From CAYQVO01 sp964421085 (GTDB lineage: Bacteria > Bdellovibrionota_C > UBA2361 > CAYQVO01): 64,000 nucleotides of DNA. A program made the position numbers and the translations under genes. The notes under the pieces are model-generated. The model worked only from the letters and a program-made list of their open reading frames with translations, made no database searches and was not told the origin of the DNA. This document shows, one piece after another, positions 1 through 9,531 of this stretch. The stretch is from positions 4,206-68,205 of the forward strand of contig CAYQVO010000016.1 of NCBI GenBank assembly GCA_964421085.1, given 5' to 3'. How positions within the stretch are numbered: position 1 is the stretch's first letter; each line of letters starts with the position of its first letter.

Positions 1-102
1 GGAAACAAGCATCGAGAGAGTCACGCCCGGGTGAGTACTGAGAATACGCAAAATTCCGCTGCCGGCATAACCGGCTGCGCCGATAATTGATATTCGAGGC
101 AT
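1..102 (-). CDS. argC: N-acetyl-gamma-glutamyl-phosphate reductase, N-terminal fragment (runs off the left edge)
   Basis: Only the first 34 codons are present; the gene starts at the ATG complementary to 100-102 and leaves the window. The peptide starts MPRISIIGAAGYAGSGILRI and continues with LSTHPGVTLSMLVS. This is the Rossmann GxxGxxG nucleotide-binding start typical of ArgC, with the family's GAAGYAG motif followed by a leucine-rich helix and an HP turn. ArgC makes N-acetylglutamate semialdehyde from the acyl phosphate with NADPH in arginine biosynthesis. Too little is visible to check the catalytic cysteine. A related semialdehyde dehydrogenase is a weaker alternative. Confidence 0.72.
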   Translation of the reverse strand, partial: MPRISIIGAAGYAGSGILRILSTHPGVTLSMLVS

Positions 103-153
103 GAGATTTTGTATATCACAGTTGGAACGAAGGTTCCACGTCAGGGAGAAATA

Positions 154-627
154 TCACCCCGCAGCCCACCGGACCATGATTAAAACGCCAATCGCGCCGT
201 AGACAACCGAAGCTGTCACCACCACAGCAAGCAGTAAGGCGGCTTCCCCCATCTGCCGCAGCGGGGCAGGGGAGGGCGTGGGTGTTCTTGAGGAGAGCTG
301 CGCATCAAGGAGATCGGCGTTGCGGATATTCGCCTTCCACGCCGCGTCGAACAGATCTCCGAGGAACGGAAGCGCGCCGATTGCGACCTCAATCAGGACA
401 TTTACCGCCATGCGTATGAGCGTGATGCGGCTTACGCCGAGCCGGGCTGAGTGGTAAATGACAAGCGCCGAGAGAATTCCGCCGACAGCGTCTCCAAGAC
501 CCGGAATAAGTCCAATGAGCGCGTCGAGCCCGAAACGAAACCGTGTGCCTGGAATCGAAAAGCGGGAGTCGAGCAGTTCAGAAAAGGCGCGGATATAACG
601 GATTCTGTCTTTCCCGGAAATCTCCAT
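154..627 (-). CDS. DUF4112 family small membrane protein
   Basis: This 157-residue protein carries the hallmark of DUF4112: LDALIGLIPGLGDAVGG near residues 34-50, then VLIEVAIGALPFLGDLFDAA near 77-96, and WKANIRNADLL directly after. The two G-L-G-D / F-L-G-D turns sit between hydrophobic helices. A third hydrophobic helix (LLLAVVVTASVVYGAIGVLIMV) closes the C-terminus, so the protein should be an inner-membrane protein. The molecular function of the family is unknown. It lies 51 bases upstream of argC on the same strand and could be cotranscribed with it, but I see no functional link. Confidence 0.85.
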   Translation of the reverse strand: MEISGKDRIRYIRAFSELLDSRFSIPGTRFRFGLDALIGLIPGLGDAVGGILSALVIYHSARLGVSRITLIRMAVNVLIEVAIGALPFLGDLFDAAWKANIRNADLLDAQLSSRTPTPSPAPLRQMGEAALLLAVVVTASVVYGAIGVLIMVRWAAG

Positions 628-758
628 TCTTCCGGATTTTACTCCTGTTTCCGGCGTTCGGCCAGGGTATGTTCTGTTGTCATCAGGAGATTGCCACCGG
701 CCTGATTCTCAGCAGGTGTGTGAATGCAGAGCAGGGGTGCCCCCCCGCAATGACGGGT

Positions 759-2066
759 TCAGCCGTTATTTCGCCACAACTCCAGAGTGAAATGAGAAAC
801 CAGCAGGACTATTGTTGTCACTCCAAAGGTCACAACTACAACATTGGGTCCTATCGGTTCCACAGCGACATAGCCGACAAGCGACAGGACACCTGCAGAA
901 AGCGCAATCACGACACTCATCTGCGAGAGCTTCAAAAACCACTGAAAAAATCCCACCGGCGCAAGGATCATTCCTCCTCCGAGGAAGAGCATTCCCACGG
1001 AAACGATAGAGGGGAGAAGAAAGCTTATTACAGCAGCGAGAATCATTATTACCACGATGGAAACCTGTGTCATGCGGCGTGTAAGAGGTTTACCGAGGAT
1101 GTTCTGAACAAAGATCTGCCCTGCCGCAAAAGTCAGCGTATCTGCGGTGCTTATCAGAGCCGCCCAGAGCGCAAGCGCGCCAAGTGTAAATACCCACCCT
1201 CCGAAATGATTGAGGAGTGAAATAAAGGCGACATCGGGATCGATCGCAGGCAGCAGTGCTTTGGCGGCCCACCCTATTGTCACAAGGAGAAGAAGCAGCC
1301 CCAGAAGAACCGCTCCGCTGACAAAAGTCCCCGTCTTTGCGGTCTTTTCATCTTTGGCTGCAAATATTCGCTGATAATAGGTCGAGATGGAAAACGGACC
1401 GAATATTCCAAAGAGGAAGAAGCCGAGTATGTTTCCCGGAGGTAGTTCTTCAAAAACAAGGGGAGTGGTTCCGCGAACCTGGAAACTTAAAATCGAGATC
1501 AAGATCGTGATGATGCAGATAAGAATCGCAAGCACATAGTCAGTCCAGACGACAGCCCGAAAGCCTCCGGCCAGAAGATAACACGATATGACAATGACAG
1601 TGATGGTGACAGATACGGCGTATGGACTTACATCCAGCATCTGGAGAATTTTGCCGCCGCTGATAAGCTGTATGGCAAGATCGCCGGTCAAAAGAACCAC
1701 AGAAATGAAGGCCGTCAATTTTCCTGCTCCCTGCCCGAAACGCAGATGGAAGAAATCAGGAAGATTGTAGACGGGTTTGTCCGGCTGCCAGTTCTTCAGC
1801 CATTTCGAGAAGAAAGCGAAGATGACGATGCCGAACACCAGCCCCCCCGCGTACCAGAGCATGCCGTTTCCGAACCGGTACGCGTACGCAGTGCCCACTA
1901 TGAAAAAGCCCGCTCCGACAAATGTCGCCACATACGAGACCACGAACCCCAAGCGCGGCAGTGAACGGTTATAGATCTGATACCCTTCCTCGTCTGCCGA
2001 TTTACCGGAATAAAGGCCGACAAGCAGCATTACTATCAGAAGAACGAGAAACAGAAGAGTGGTCAT
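759..2066 (-). CDS. Sodium:solute symporter family transporter
   Basis: The 435-residue protein is almost entirely hydrophobic, with about 11-12 predicted membrane helices. It carries the SSS-family signature LLAGGFRAVVWTDYVLA around residues 164-180, plus an early YVATFVGAGFFIVG helix that matches the sodium-binding first core helix of this fold. It is slightly shorter than usual (450-550 residues). Family knowledge predicts Na+-coupled uptake of a small organic solute such as a sugar, amino acid, proline or pantothenate; nothing here identifies which. The gene stands alone: 131 bases separate it from the DUF4112 gene downstream, and a 286-base gap separates it from the divergent nuclease gene. 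Confidence 0.85.
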   Translation of the reverse strand: MTTLLFLVLLIVMLLVGLYSGKSADEEGYQIYNRSLPRLGFVVSYVATFVGAGFFIVGTAYAYRFGNGMLWYAGGLVFGIVIFAFFSKWLKNWQPDKPVYNLPDFFHLRFGQGAGKLTAFISVVLLTGDLAIQLISGGKILQMLDVSPYAVSVTITVIVISCYLLAGGFRAVVWTDYVLAILICIITILISILSFQVRGTTPLVFEELPPGNILGFFLFGIFGPFSISTYYQRIFAAKDEKTAKTGTFVSGAVLLGLLLLLVTIGWAAKALLPAIDPDVAFISLLNHFGGWVFTLGALALWAALISTADTLTFAAGQIFVQNILGKPLTRRMTQVSIVVIMILAAVISFLLPSIVSVGMLFLGGGMILAPVGFFQWFLKLSQMSVVIALSAGVLSLVGYVAVEPIGPNVVVVTFGVTTIVLLVSHFTLELWRNNG

Positions 2067-2352
2067 ATATGGCGCTCCTCAAAAGACTGACGAGCATTAA
2101 AACGTGGAATGGCGGCAAATGAAAGCGTATCGGGTCGGCCGCGGAGGAGGCGGCATACGTGCGACAAGTGTTTGATTTTCCTGCAAGGCTCAGGCCTGCA
2201 AAACACAGGCGTTTTGTTCCGAAAGACTCCTGTGCTGTCAAAATCAGGGTTCAAAGACACCGCGGAGTATTTTATCGTATTTCAGTGAGTTCTTCCGACT
2301 CCTGGAACGGCTCACGCATCTGAAAATACTGATTCATCAGAGACTGCCGGAA

Positions 2353-3609
2353 ATGACATTTCGATTCATACATGCAGCTGACCTGCATCTCGACACACCC
2401 TTCAAAGGAATAGCGGCAAATGACAGCGAAGTTGCCCGGCGTCTTAGGGATGCTTCGCTCGATTCGTTCGATAATCTCATAAATCTCGCGGTGACGCGCA
2501 AAGCTGCGTTTGTGCTTTTTGCAGGAGATATTTACGACGGAGCGGAACGCGGCGTTCGGGCGCAGCTGAGATTCCAGAGAGGACTGGAGAAACTCTCCGA
2601 AAACGGCATCCGGGCCTGCATCGTGCACGGTAATCACGATCCTCTTTCAGGATGGTCCGCCATCCGCGACGATCAGTGGCCGGAAGGAGTCACGATATTC
2701 GCCCATGACAAGCCTGGTGAGGCGTTGATTGAACTCGAAGGCCGCATCGCAGTCCGGGTGCATGGAATCAGCTACGCGAAAAAAGAAATGAAAGAAAATC
2801 TTTCGCTGCTTTTCCGGCGAAGTGACGGACCAGGCATGCAGATTGGGCTTCTTCACTGCAATCTGGGCAAAAACTCGGATCATCCCGATTATAGTCCGTG
2901 CAGCACTGAAGACCTCCTGAGAGCCGGGATGGACTACTGGGCGCTCGGACATATACACAAAAGATCGAAGGAGCAGCGGGGACGCAGCTGGATAGTGTAC
3001 CCGGGTAATACTCAGGGCAGAAGCCCGAAGCCTGCCGAGACGGGCGCTAAAGGAGTTTTTGTCGTCGAAGCTGACAGTGACGGCGTAAGGAACATTGAAT
3101 TCGAACCTGTCGACTGCGCGCGCTTCATCGAGATGAAAACAGACATCACCAGCGCCGCCGACATCCTCGATGTTAAGCGCGCGCTGATAAGCGAAGCATC
3201 GCGGGTGCTTGAAAAGAATAACGGGCGGCTTCTTGTTATTCGTGGTGTGCTTACAGGTGTGACGCCCGTTCATTCAAAGCTGACAGAAGATGGTATCACC
3301 GGAATTCTCAGTGACCTCCGAGATGAGGACCCGTTCGAAGGAGATGTTTACTGGGAGAGTGTTCTGGACAATTCCAGGCGGGAACTGGACCTGAACTCCA
3401 TCCGCCGCCGGAACGACTTTCTTTCCGCCGTGCTTCGCTATTCCGAGTCGATTTTCGAGGAAGGTATGAAGGATGAAAGAGAAGAGTTGTCGGAGCAATG
3501 CGCTCCGGGTTCTCAATTCCCGGATTCCCTGGAACTGCTTCATGATGAGGACGCATTCAGGAAGGCGTCCCAGCTTGCGCTTGAAATGCTCTACGAGGAC
3601 GAGGCATGA
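2353..3609 (+). CDS. YhaO/SbcD-type metallophosphoesterase (DNA repair exonuclease subunit)
   Basis: The 418-residue protein has the full set of calcineurin-like metal-binding motifs in order: HAADLHLD near residue 6-13, FAGDIYDGA near 57, VHGNHDPLSG near 95 and GHIHKRS near 199. The start MTFRFIHAADLHLDTPFKGI is typical of the YhaO branch of SbcD/Mre11 nucleases. These enzymes are Mn2+-dependent nucleases that work with a Rad50-like ATPase on DNA ends. The stop codon overlaps the start of the next gene by 4 bases (ATGA), so the two are translationally coupled and very likely form a complex. The start at 2353 has only a weak ribosome site, but the family motif begins immediately, so no upstream start is needed. 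Confidence 0.88.
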   Translation: MTFRFIHAADLHLDTPFKGIAANDSEVARRLRDASLDSFDNLINLAVTRKAAFVLFAGDIYDGAERGVRAQLRFQRGLEKLSENGIRACIVHGNHDPLSGWSAIRDDQWPEGVTIFAHDKPGEALIELEGRIAVRVHGISYAKKEMKENLSLLFRRSDGPGMQIGLLHCNLGKNSDHPDYSPCSTEDLLRAGMDYWALGHIHKRSKEQRGRSWIVYPGNTQGRSPKPAETGAKGVFVVEADSDGVRNIEFEPVDCARFIEMKTDITSAADILDVKRALISEASRVLEKNNGRLLVIRGVLTGVTPVHSKLTEDGITGILSDLRDEDPFEGDVYWESVLDNSRRELDLNSIRRRNDFLSAVLRYSESIFEEGMKDEREELSEQCAPGSQFPDSLELLHDEDAFRKASQLALEMLYEDEA

Positions 3610-6600
3610 AGATCAGAGGATGGAACATCGAAAGGTTCGGGATTTTCACAGACTATTCTGTCGAAAATCTTCCCGGCGAAATGAGCGTGTTTCTGGGGCC
3701 GAATGAGGCGGGGAAAAGCACTCTTCTTGGCTTTCTGCGAGGTGTGCTCTTCGGTTTTCCAACGGGGAATGTGAAAGAGCCGAAGTATCCGCCTGCAGCA
3801 GGAGGGAGTCCGGCGGGCGCAGTCACTATTGAAACCCCGGACGAGGGCTCTATTCTCATCAGAAGAGAAGGGCCCCGAAAGGTGCAGATCCGGAAAAGCG
3901 ATGGAAGCATGCTGACTGATGGAGAGCTTCGGCATCTGCTGGGCGGAGTGGAAAGATCTCTCTTTCAAAGAGTATTTGCGTTCAGTCTCTGGGACATGCA
4001 GAGCATCGAGACTCTCGATGAGAAGGGAGTGCAGGAAAGAATCTGTTCAGCCGCCATAACCGGCAGCGGCCGGTCTCCCACGGCGGTCATCGATGATTTG
4101 AAGATCGAGATAAAGGCAAAGAATACCGAAGCCGTCAATATCAACACCCAGCTCAAGGCGCTGAAGTCGAAGCTGAGGACTGCTGTCGATGGAGCCGCTC
4201 ATTATTCGTCCCTGGTGGGCGAAGAAGAGAAATGGGCGCGTGTCCTGGAGGAATCGACGATTCGTGAAGGAGAACTAAGAAGCCGCAGGGACTGGTTAGA
4301 GAGACTGCAGAGTCAATGGCCCGCCTGTTCCCGCAGGCAGCGCGCTGAAGAAGCCCTCTCGAAACTTCAGCCTGTCGACGCTTTCCCGCCGGATCCTGAA
4401 GCCCGCATGGCGAACGCCAGACAGGCGATGGAAGCCGCCGACAAAGAACTGAAGGATACTCAGCAGAAGATCAAAGACCGGGAAGGAGAGGCGAATTCGC
4501 TCAAGGCGCTGCTCAGAAATGATATTTCCGCGGTGACAAGCGCTGTTCACGAGCAGTGCGAAACGGCCGGAATTTTCCGGAAAAACCTCTCGGATATCGT
4601 AGCGGCGGGTGTCAGGTTTTCAGACGTAAAGACCGATGCGGACAACGCGATGCGGCAGCCCGGCACGGACTGGGATGTCGCGCGTGTCGAGGTATTCGAC
4701 ACTTCGTCGCCCGTCAGGGACGCCGTAAATCAGTGGAAAGAGAGATTCGAGAAAGCGGCACGTCAGCTGGACAACTCGGAGTCGGATGCTCAGGCAGCCC
4801 GGCGGCAGTGCGCCAAAGAAACTTCAGACCGCGATCGGATAAAGAACGAGCTGGAGGATAAAGAGCGGCCGGATGAAAGTGATCTCAGAGCCCGGGAAGA
4901 TGCTCTCGATAAACTCGAGTCGCTGAGAAAAAATCTGAACGGCTTCAGGAACGAGTGTGAGAGTCATGTCCGGCTTCTGGAGCAGATAGAGAAAAACAGG
5001 GCGGAAAGGCTCGCAGCAATGAAAACCTCCTTTCCGCTGCTTGCGGGGATTATTGCAGCTGTGGCTCTGGGAGCAGCGGCGTGGAGAATATCCCTTTCCG
5101 ATATTTTTGGATTTGTATCGTCTCTGATTCTTGCCGCAGGTGCCGGATGGGCCGCGTATTATCTGTACCGGGCAAAAAAATCAGGCGCCGCAGAATTCGA
5201 CCTTGAACTGCTGAAAGAGAGAAATCTGATTGAAGATGCCTCCGGACAAGTGAGTGATACAGAAACGGAAATTCGGCGGTATGCCGCGGCAGCCGGGCTT
5301 TCCGGGCTGGTCTCCGAAGATGAGATAACGGCGGCACGCAATCAGCTGAAGGAGAAGGAGAGAGTCCTCTCTGATATACAAAATATAGAGGGACGCCTGA
5401 GGGACGCTGACGAGCGGTGGCAGAGCGCAAAGAAGGATCTCGAGCTGGCCGAAGAGGCAGCGAAGACTGAAAGGAAGAACTATCAGAATCTCGACGAGGA
5501 ATGGATTGAATGGAAAAAAAGCCGGGGCCTTGCCCGTGACCTGTCTCCGGAAGGAACACTGAGCCTCATAAGAGATGTGCGCACGGCGGCTGAAAAGATC
5601 GGCGCGATGAAAGTGGCCGATGATGCGCTGCGGGTTCTTGAAAGCGAGGTCGATGTCTGGCAAAGGCGGACTAAAGAGCTGCTGAAATCGGCAGGAATCG
5701 CCGTTTCTGAAGAGGCTGATGAGAACAAACTTCTGGACGCGCTCTTCTCACTGAGGGATGCGTGCATCGAAGAAGGGGAAAAGCAGAAGCAGATGAAAAC
5801 TCTTCTCGGTAAGATTGAGGAACTCAGGCAGGAAGAAAAGCAGCGGGCCGCGGACGTCGAAGCTGCTTCGGACAGGCTCGAAGATCTCCTGAGGGAGGGC
5901 GGAGTTGAAACAGTTCCGCAGTTTGAACAACGGCTGCAGGTGGTGCGTGAGCGGGAAGCGCTTCAGAATGTCATCTCTGCTGCCGCACAGTCGATCGACG
6001 ACGCCGTCGGGCGCGGAGACGATGCGGAGCGATTCAGGGCGGAGCTTGAAACGGGGCAGGTCGACGCATGGCGCTGGGCCAGTGAGGAACTCGACAACGA
6101 GACAGGCCGGATCAGGCAGGAGAGAGATTCGGCGATACGCAGTCATAACGCAGCGTGCACGGCGCGGAAAGAGATTGAAGCGGCATGCGATATTCCCGGT
6201 ATCGAACTGGAAAAGAACCGCCTGCAGTGCGACCTCGAGAAGGTGTTGAATGAATGGCGCGTCAAATCGCTCGCGAAATGCATAATCGAAAAGACGCTCA
6301 AGAAATATGTCAGGGAAACCCAGCCGGCAGTGCTGGAATCAGCGGGTGACATGATGAAAAAAATCACAGGCGGGCGTTATGTCAGGATTGAACAGAATCC
6401 TGACAGCGGGAAACTCGACATACAGATCATAGACAGTAAATCAAAACCAAGAAAACCGGAGCAGTTGAGCAGGGGGACTGCCGAGCAGCTCTACCTGTCT
6501 CTGAGGCTTGCGCTTGTGGACGAGTTCGCCCGTCAGCAGTGCTCACTTCCTCTGGTTATGGACGATGTGCTTGTGAATTTCGATCCGATCCGGGCAGGTG

Positions 6601-6737
6601 CTGTCGCAGATATTCTTGCCGGATTTGCGGCCGGGCATCAGGTTCTTTTGTTCACCTGCCAGCCCGCGACGGTGGAGCTGCTTCAGAAAGCGGGCGGTGA
6701 AAAAGTTCTCGTTCACGAAATTCCGGTTCCTGTGTAG
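3606..6737 (+). CDS. YhaN/Rad50-like AAA ATPase with central membrane hairpin
   Basis: The 1,043-residue protein has a split ABC-type ATPase. Walker A is GPNEAGKSTL near residues 33-42; the signature SRGTAEQLYLSLRLA lies near 955 and Walker B LPLVMDDVLVNFD near 980. The arms between them are long, charged and coiled-coil. Two membrane helices sit in the middle (about residues 472-522, starting SFPLLAGIIAAVALGAAAW). That hairpin is a feature of the YhaN branch and is absent from true SbcC/Rad50. It probably partners the upstream metallophosphoesterase, anchoring a DNA-end processing complex at the membrane. A hairpin lies right at the stop codon. No zinc-hook CxxC is visible in the coiled coil, as expected for YhaN. 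Confidence 0.88.
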   Translation: MKIRGWNIERFGIFTDYSVENLPGEMSVFLGPNEAGKSTLLGFLRGVLFGFPTGNVKEPKYPPAAGGSPAGAVTIETPDEGSILIRREGPRKVQIRKSDGSMLTDGELRHLLGGVERSLFQRVFAFSLWDMQSIETLDEKGVQERICSAAITGSGRSPTAVIDDLKIEIKAKNTEAVNINTQLKALKSKLRTAVDGAAHYSSLVGEEEKWARVLEESTIREGELRSRRDWLERLQSQWPACSRRQRAEEALSKLQPVDAFPPDPEARMANARQAMEAADKELKDTQQKIKDREGEANSLKALLRNDISAVTSAVHEQCETAGIFRKNLSDIVAAGVRFSDVKTDADNAMRQPGTDWDVARVEVFDTSSPVRDAVNQWKERFEKAARQLDNSESDAQAARRQCAKETSDRDRIKNELEDKERPDESDLRAREDALDKLESLRKNLNGFRNECESHVRLLEQIEKNRAERLAAMKTSFPLLAGIIAAVALGAAAWRISLSDIFGFVSSLILAAGAGWAAYYLYRAKKSGAAEFDLELLKERNLIEDASGQVSDTETEIRRYAAAAGLSGLVSEDEITAARNQLKEKERVLSDIQNIEGRLRDADERWQSAKKDLELAEEAAKTERKNYQNLDEEWIEWKKSRGLARDLSPEGTLSLIRDVRTAAEKIGAMKVADDALRVLESEVDVWQRRTKELLKSAGIAVSEEADENKLLDALFSLRDACIEEGEKQKQMKTLLGKIEELRQEEKQRAADVEAASDRLEDLLREGGVETVPQFEQRLQVVREREALQNVISAAAQSIDDAVGRGDDAERFRAELETGQVDAWRWASEELDNETGRIRQERDSAIRSHNAACTARKEIEAACDIPGIELEKNRLQCDLEKVLNEWRVKSLAKCIIEKTLKKYVRETQPAVLESAGDMMKKITGGRYVRIEQNPDSGKLDIQIIDSKSKPRKPEQLSRGTAEQLYLSLRLALVDEFARQQCSLPLVMDDVLVNFDPIRAGAVADILAGFAAGHQVLLFTCQPATVELLQKAGGEKVLVHEIPVPV

Positions 6738-6755
6738 AACGCGATAAACGCGTTC
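6737..6755. terminator. Hairpin between convergent genes, possible terminator
   Basis: A perfect 7-base inverted repeat (gaacgcg / cgcgttc) with a 5-base loop starts on the last base of the YhaN-like stop codon and sits between two convergent genes. On the plus strand it is followed by acttt only, so the U-tract is poor. It may slow or end transcription from either side. Confidence 0.4.
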
Positions 6756-6768
6756 ACTTTATCGGAAC

Positions 6769-7794
6769 TCACCCTGCCCGGCTGCTGATCGTTTTTCCTC
6801 CCTTCAGCAGTCGAAGCTTCGGCCGGATTCCTATGAAGGCTTTCGGAGAAGGATCATCTTCGGCCGGTGAACCTGTCGCCGCCCTTAATCCCGATCGACC
6901 GTCACTGAGAAGGGCCAGCTTTTCAGGTGTAGCGCGTTCCTGCCGGGCGATACGGACAAACGCCTTTGCAAACTCAAATATGGAGACTCCTCTTTCCGGG
7001 GAAGCGCCATCTTCGACTGACATTGCCACAACAGTCGCATGGCCTTTCCTTCTGATGATTCCGACAGCCGTTCTTCGATCTCTTGCTGAGCCGCAGAGCC
7101 CGGAGTATGCTGGGTTTCCGTTGAAAACTCCGTTGTAGTCGTTGAAGAGAGACTGAAACTGCGATGGTTTGTTCTGAACGAGGGACTGCAGAACATAAGG
7201 GTCAGTGAGATCCAATGCTGCAAGCCCGCCGATGAAGCTGATAAAGCGGGAAAGATCCCTGTCAGAGCCTGCTCTGCATCTTTCGATGTGCGGTTCGCCT
7301 TTCGCGTCGACCCCGAAATAATATCTGTTGCCGATATTGTTCCGGATCGCCTCGGCCGGCTGGTAAAACTGACAGATTATCCGGCGGGATGGATCGGACA
7401 GCTTATACCCGGCCACATCGCCCATGCTGCCTTTCGCTCCGAAGAAGATCCCGTTTGTCAGGAAAGTCAAATCCTGATTCTGAATCTGCCGGCGCACATC
7501 TTCCTTTCTTGTGCCGTCGGCCAGAAGAACAGTCACTTCCTGGGAATCATCTGCCGGAACAAGAACCACACTGAGTTCCGCACGCTCCTTTCCGATTCTG
7601 TACCGCATCTTTCGGGTGGTCCCGGTTCGGAGATCGGCAGAGAATGCCTCAGTGACCAGCGATCCTTTCATTGAGGGGTCCTGCAGGTACTGCCTCTCTC
7701 TTTCTTCTTTCTTTTCGGCAGATTGCCAAAGCCGTGATGAAAGGGCTCCAATTGAGGAACTTAATCTGCCTGCGCTCAGCTCGAGAAATCCCAT
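6769..7794 (-). CDS. Uncharacterised protein, possibly a phosphodiester glycosidase (NAGPA-like) fold
   Basis: I do not recognise this 341-residue protein with certainty. The middle and C-terminal parts resemble the phosphodiester glycosidase domain in spacing: FLTNGIFFGAKGSMGDVAG (about 112-130), then DRRTAVGIIRRKGHATVVAM (about 240-259), VSIFEFAKAFVRIA (about 270-283) and LALLSDGRSG (about 294-303). The usual family pattern is NGGFF, RTAIG, a helix, and LDGGGS; here the last is LSDGRSG, so the glycine-rich site is altered. There is no signal peptide and the N-terminus is charged and helical. It lies alone between convergent and codirectional genes with no obvious partner. Treat the fold call as a hypothesis. 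Confidence 0.5.
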   Translation of the reverse strand: MGFLELSAGRLSSSIGALSSRLWQSAEKKEERERQYLQDPSMKGSLVTEAFSADLRTGTTRKMRYRIGKERAELSVVLVPADDSQEVTVLLADGTRKEDVRRQIQNQDLTFLTNGIFFGAKGSMGDVAGYKLSDPSRRIICQFYQPAEAIRNNIGNRYYFGVDAKGEPHIERCRAGSDRDLSRFISFIGGLAALDLTDPYVLQSLVQNKPSQFQSLFNDYNGVFNGNPAYSGLCGSARDRRTAVGIIRRKGHATVVAMSVEDGASPERGVSIFEFAKAFVRIARQERATPEKLALLSDGRSGLRAATGSPAEDDPSPKAFIGIRPKLRLLKGGKTISSRAG

Positions 7795-7869
7795 GGTTCC
7801 TTACCTGTGCGGACCGCCTTATGGAGTTTAGATGCCCGGGGCGCGCAAGAATCGCGCCAAAGTGAATGA

Positions 7870-9375
7870 TCATTCACCGATGTCGATGCCGAATTTCCCT
7901 TCCAGGTAATTCAGAAACGGTCTTTCGCTGAACTCCTCTCCGGAGAGCTGCTCCACGAGCTGCGGGCCTGTAAACTGCATCCCTTTCTCATGCACGTGGG
8001 TTTGGAACCATTGAAGAATCCCGGCAAAACTGCCTGTCTCAACATCTGCGCCATACTGCGGAATGTCGCGCTCGAGAGCCTTCAGCATGAATGCACCATA
8101 CAGATTGCCCAGTGCATATGTGGGAAAATACCCGACCAGGCCCGAGTACCAGTGAACATCCTGAAGCACGCCGTCACGCGCGGTCAGCGGCTTTATTCCC
8201 AGGTATTCATCGTAGAGAGAGTTCCATGCCTCGGGAAGTTCTTCCACGGCAAGTGCGCCGGCAAGAAGCTGCTCTTCCAGAAGCAACCGGATTACTACGT
8301 GGAGAGAGTACGTGACTTCATCGGCTTCGACCCGGATGAATGTCGGCTTTACCCTGTTCAGAATCCGCCAGAGCACAGCAGGCGATGATTTCCTGTGAAA
8401 ATCGGGGAAAAACTCTCCGAGCTTCTCATGCAGGAACTTGCAGAACTGAATGCTCCTGCCGATCATGTTCTCGAAGAAACGGGACTGTGATTCGTGGACA
8501 CCCAGTGATGCGGCAAAACCCATGGGCGTTCCATGCCACTTTTCAGGAAGGCCCATTTCATAAAGAGCGTGCCCCGTTTCATGTATCGTCCCGTAAAGCG
8601 CAGACAGGAAATTCCTGCGGGAATACCGCGTTGTGATCCTGAGATCGCCCGTCCCCAGAGTAGAGCAGAAAGGATGATGGCTCTGGTCGATGCGGCCCGC
8701 GTCGAAATCAAATCCCAGAGTTTTTATGATCGACCTGCACAACTGAGACTGAACGTCCTCGGGAAAGTCGCCGTTCATGTCCTGGACATCTTCGAATTTT
8801 GGTTTTATCTCCTGAAGCATGCGCGAAAGCTCTTCGCTGAGCCGGATCAGCACGGGCTTGATTACCTCGAGTTTTCCGTACGGTTCGTACGAATCAAGAA
8901 GCGCGTTGTATGGAGACCCTTCATATCCGACGAGATCGGCTTCTTCACGGTGAAGCTCGATTACGGTCTTGAGCGGAGTAATAACCGCGCCGAAATCTCC
9001 ATCCGGCCGGGCCCGGGTCCATTTATCGAATGCTTCCGAACAGGCGAGAGCTTTTCGCCCGACGAATTCGGTGGAAAGTTTTTCCTGCCGCACGAGGTGC
9101 CTGTGCGATTCCCGCACATTAATCATGTCGGCGTAATCGAGCGAATCAATCTGCTCGAAAAGCGTCTTCACGGTTTCCGAATATTCGGGGCTTGTCACTC
9201 TTGCATGTCTCAGCGTTTCCACGAGTTCGAGCTGTCTTGCCCGGCTCTTTGCCGCTTTCGGGGGTATGTTGACCTGCTGATCCCACTCGAGCACTGCATG
9301 AACGCAGGTGAGTGTGTAAATTTCCTCGAGACCCCTGTAAAACTTCTTTAGAAGATCGCTTTTTTCCATCCACAT
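7870..9375 (-). CDS. M32 family metallocarboxypeptidase (Taq carboxypeptidase type)
   Basis: This large zinc carboxypeptidase has the HEXXH motif as GTIHETGHALYEMGLPEKW near residue 264, followed about 30 residues later by HESQSRFFENMIGR, the conserved M32 helix that supplies the third metal ligand. The C-terminal region (GALAVEELPEAWNSLYDEYLG, then DVHWYSGLVGYFPTYALGNL) is also characteristic. The enzyme trims single residues from peptide C-termini in the cytoplasm. I place the start at the ATG complementary to 9373-9375 (501 residues, normal family length); an ATG two codons later is equally possible. The longer reading from 9441 adds 22 residues with no family counterpart. Confidence 0.9.
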   Translation of the reverse strand: MWMEKSDLLKKFYRGLEEIYTLTCVHAVLEWDQQVNIPPKAAKSRARQLELVETLRHARVTSPEYSETVKTLFEQIDSLDYADMINVRESHRHLVRQEKLSTEFVGRKALACSEAFDKWTRARPDGDFGAVITPLKTVIELHREEADLVGYEGSPYNALLDSYEPYGKLEVIKPVLIRLSEELSRMLQEIKPKFEDVQDMNGDFPEDVQSQLCRSIIKTLGFDFDAGRIDQSHHPFCSTLGTGDLRITTRYSRRNFLSALYGTIHETGHALYEMGLPEKWHGTPMGFAASLGVHESQSRFFENMIGRSIQFCKFLHEKLGEFFPDFHRKSSPAVLWRILNRVKPTFIRVEADEVTYSLHVVIRLLLEEQLLAGALAVEELPEAWNSLYDEYLGIKPLTARDGVLQDVHWYSGLVGYFPTYALGNLYGAFMLKALERDIPQYGADVETGSFAGILQWFQTHVHEKGMQFTGPQLVEQLSGEEFSERPFLNYLEGKFGIDIGE

Positions 9376-9531
9376 ATTCTCGGCGAAGGAGGGAGGGTTT
9401 GCAACGGAAAGCCCGGTGCGGCTGTCCGGCCGCTTCTGCAATGGCCTGGAAATCCTGAGAAATTCCCCGGAACTTTTATTGTGTTTTGACGCAACTTTTT
9501 CTGTATTTCTTCGAACTCTATGTAGGATGCT

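Noticed and set aside
2067..2352. A possible structured leader around 2170-2220 (cctgcaaggctcaggcctgcaaaacacagg)
   Set aside because: Short repeats of cctgcaa/cagg can pair in several ways, but no known riboswitch pattern or terminator is formed and the neighbouring genes give no reason to expect one.
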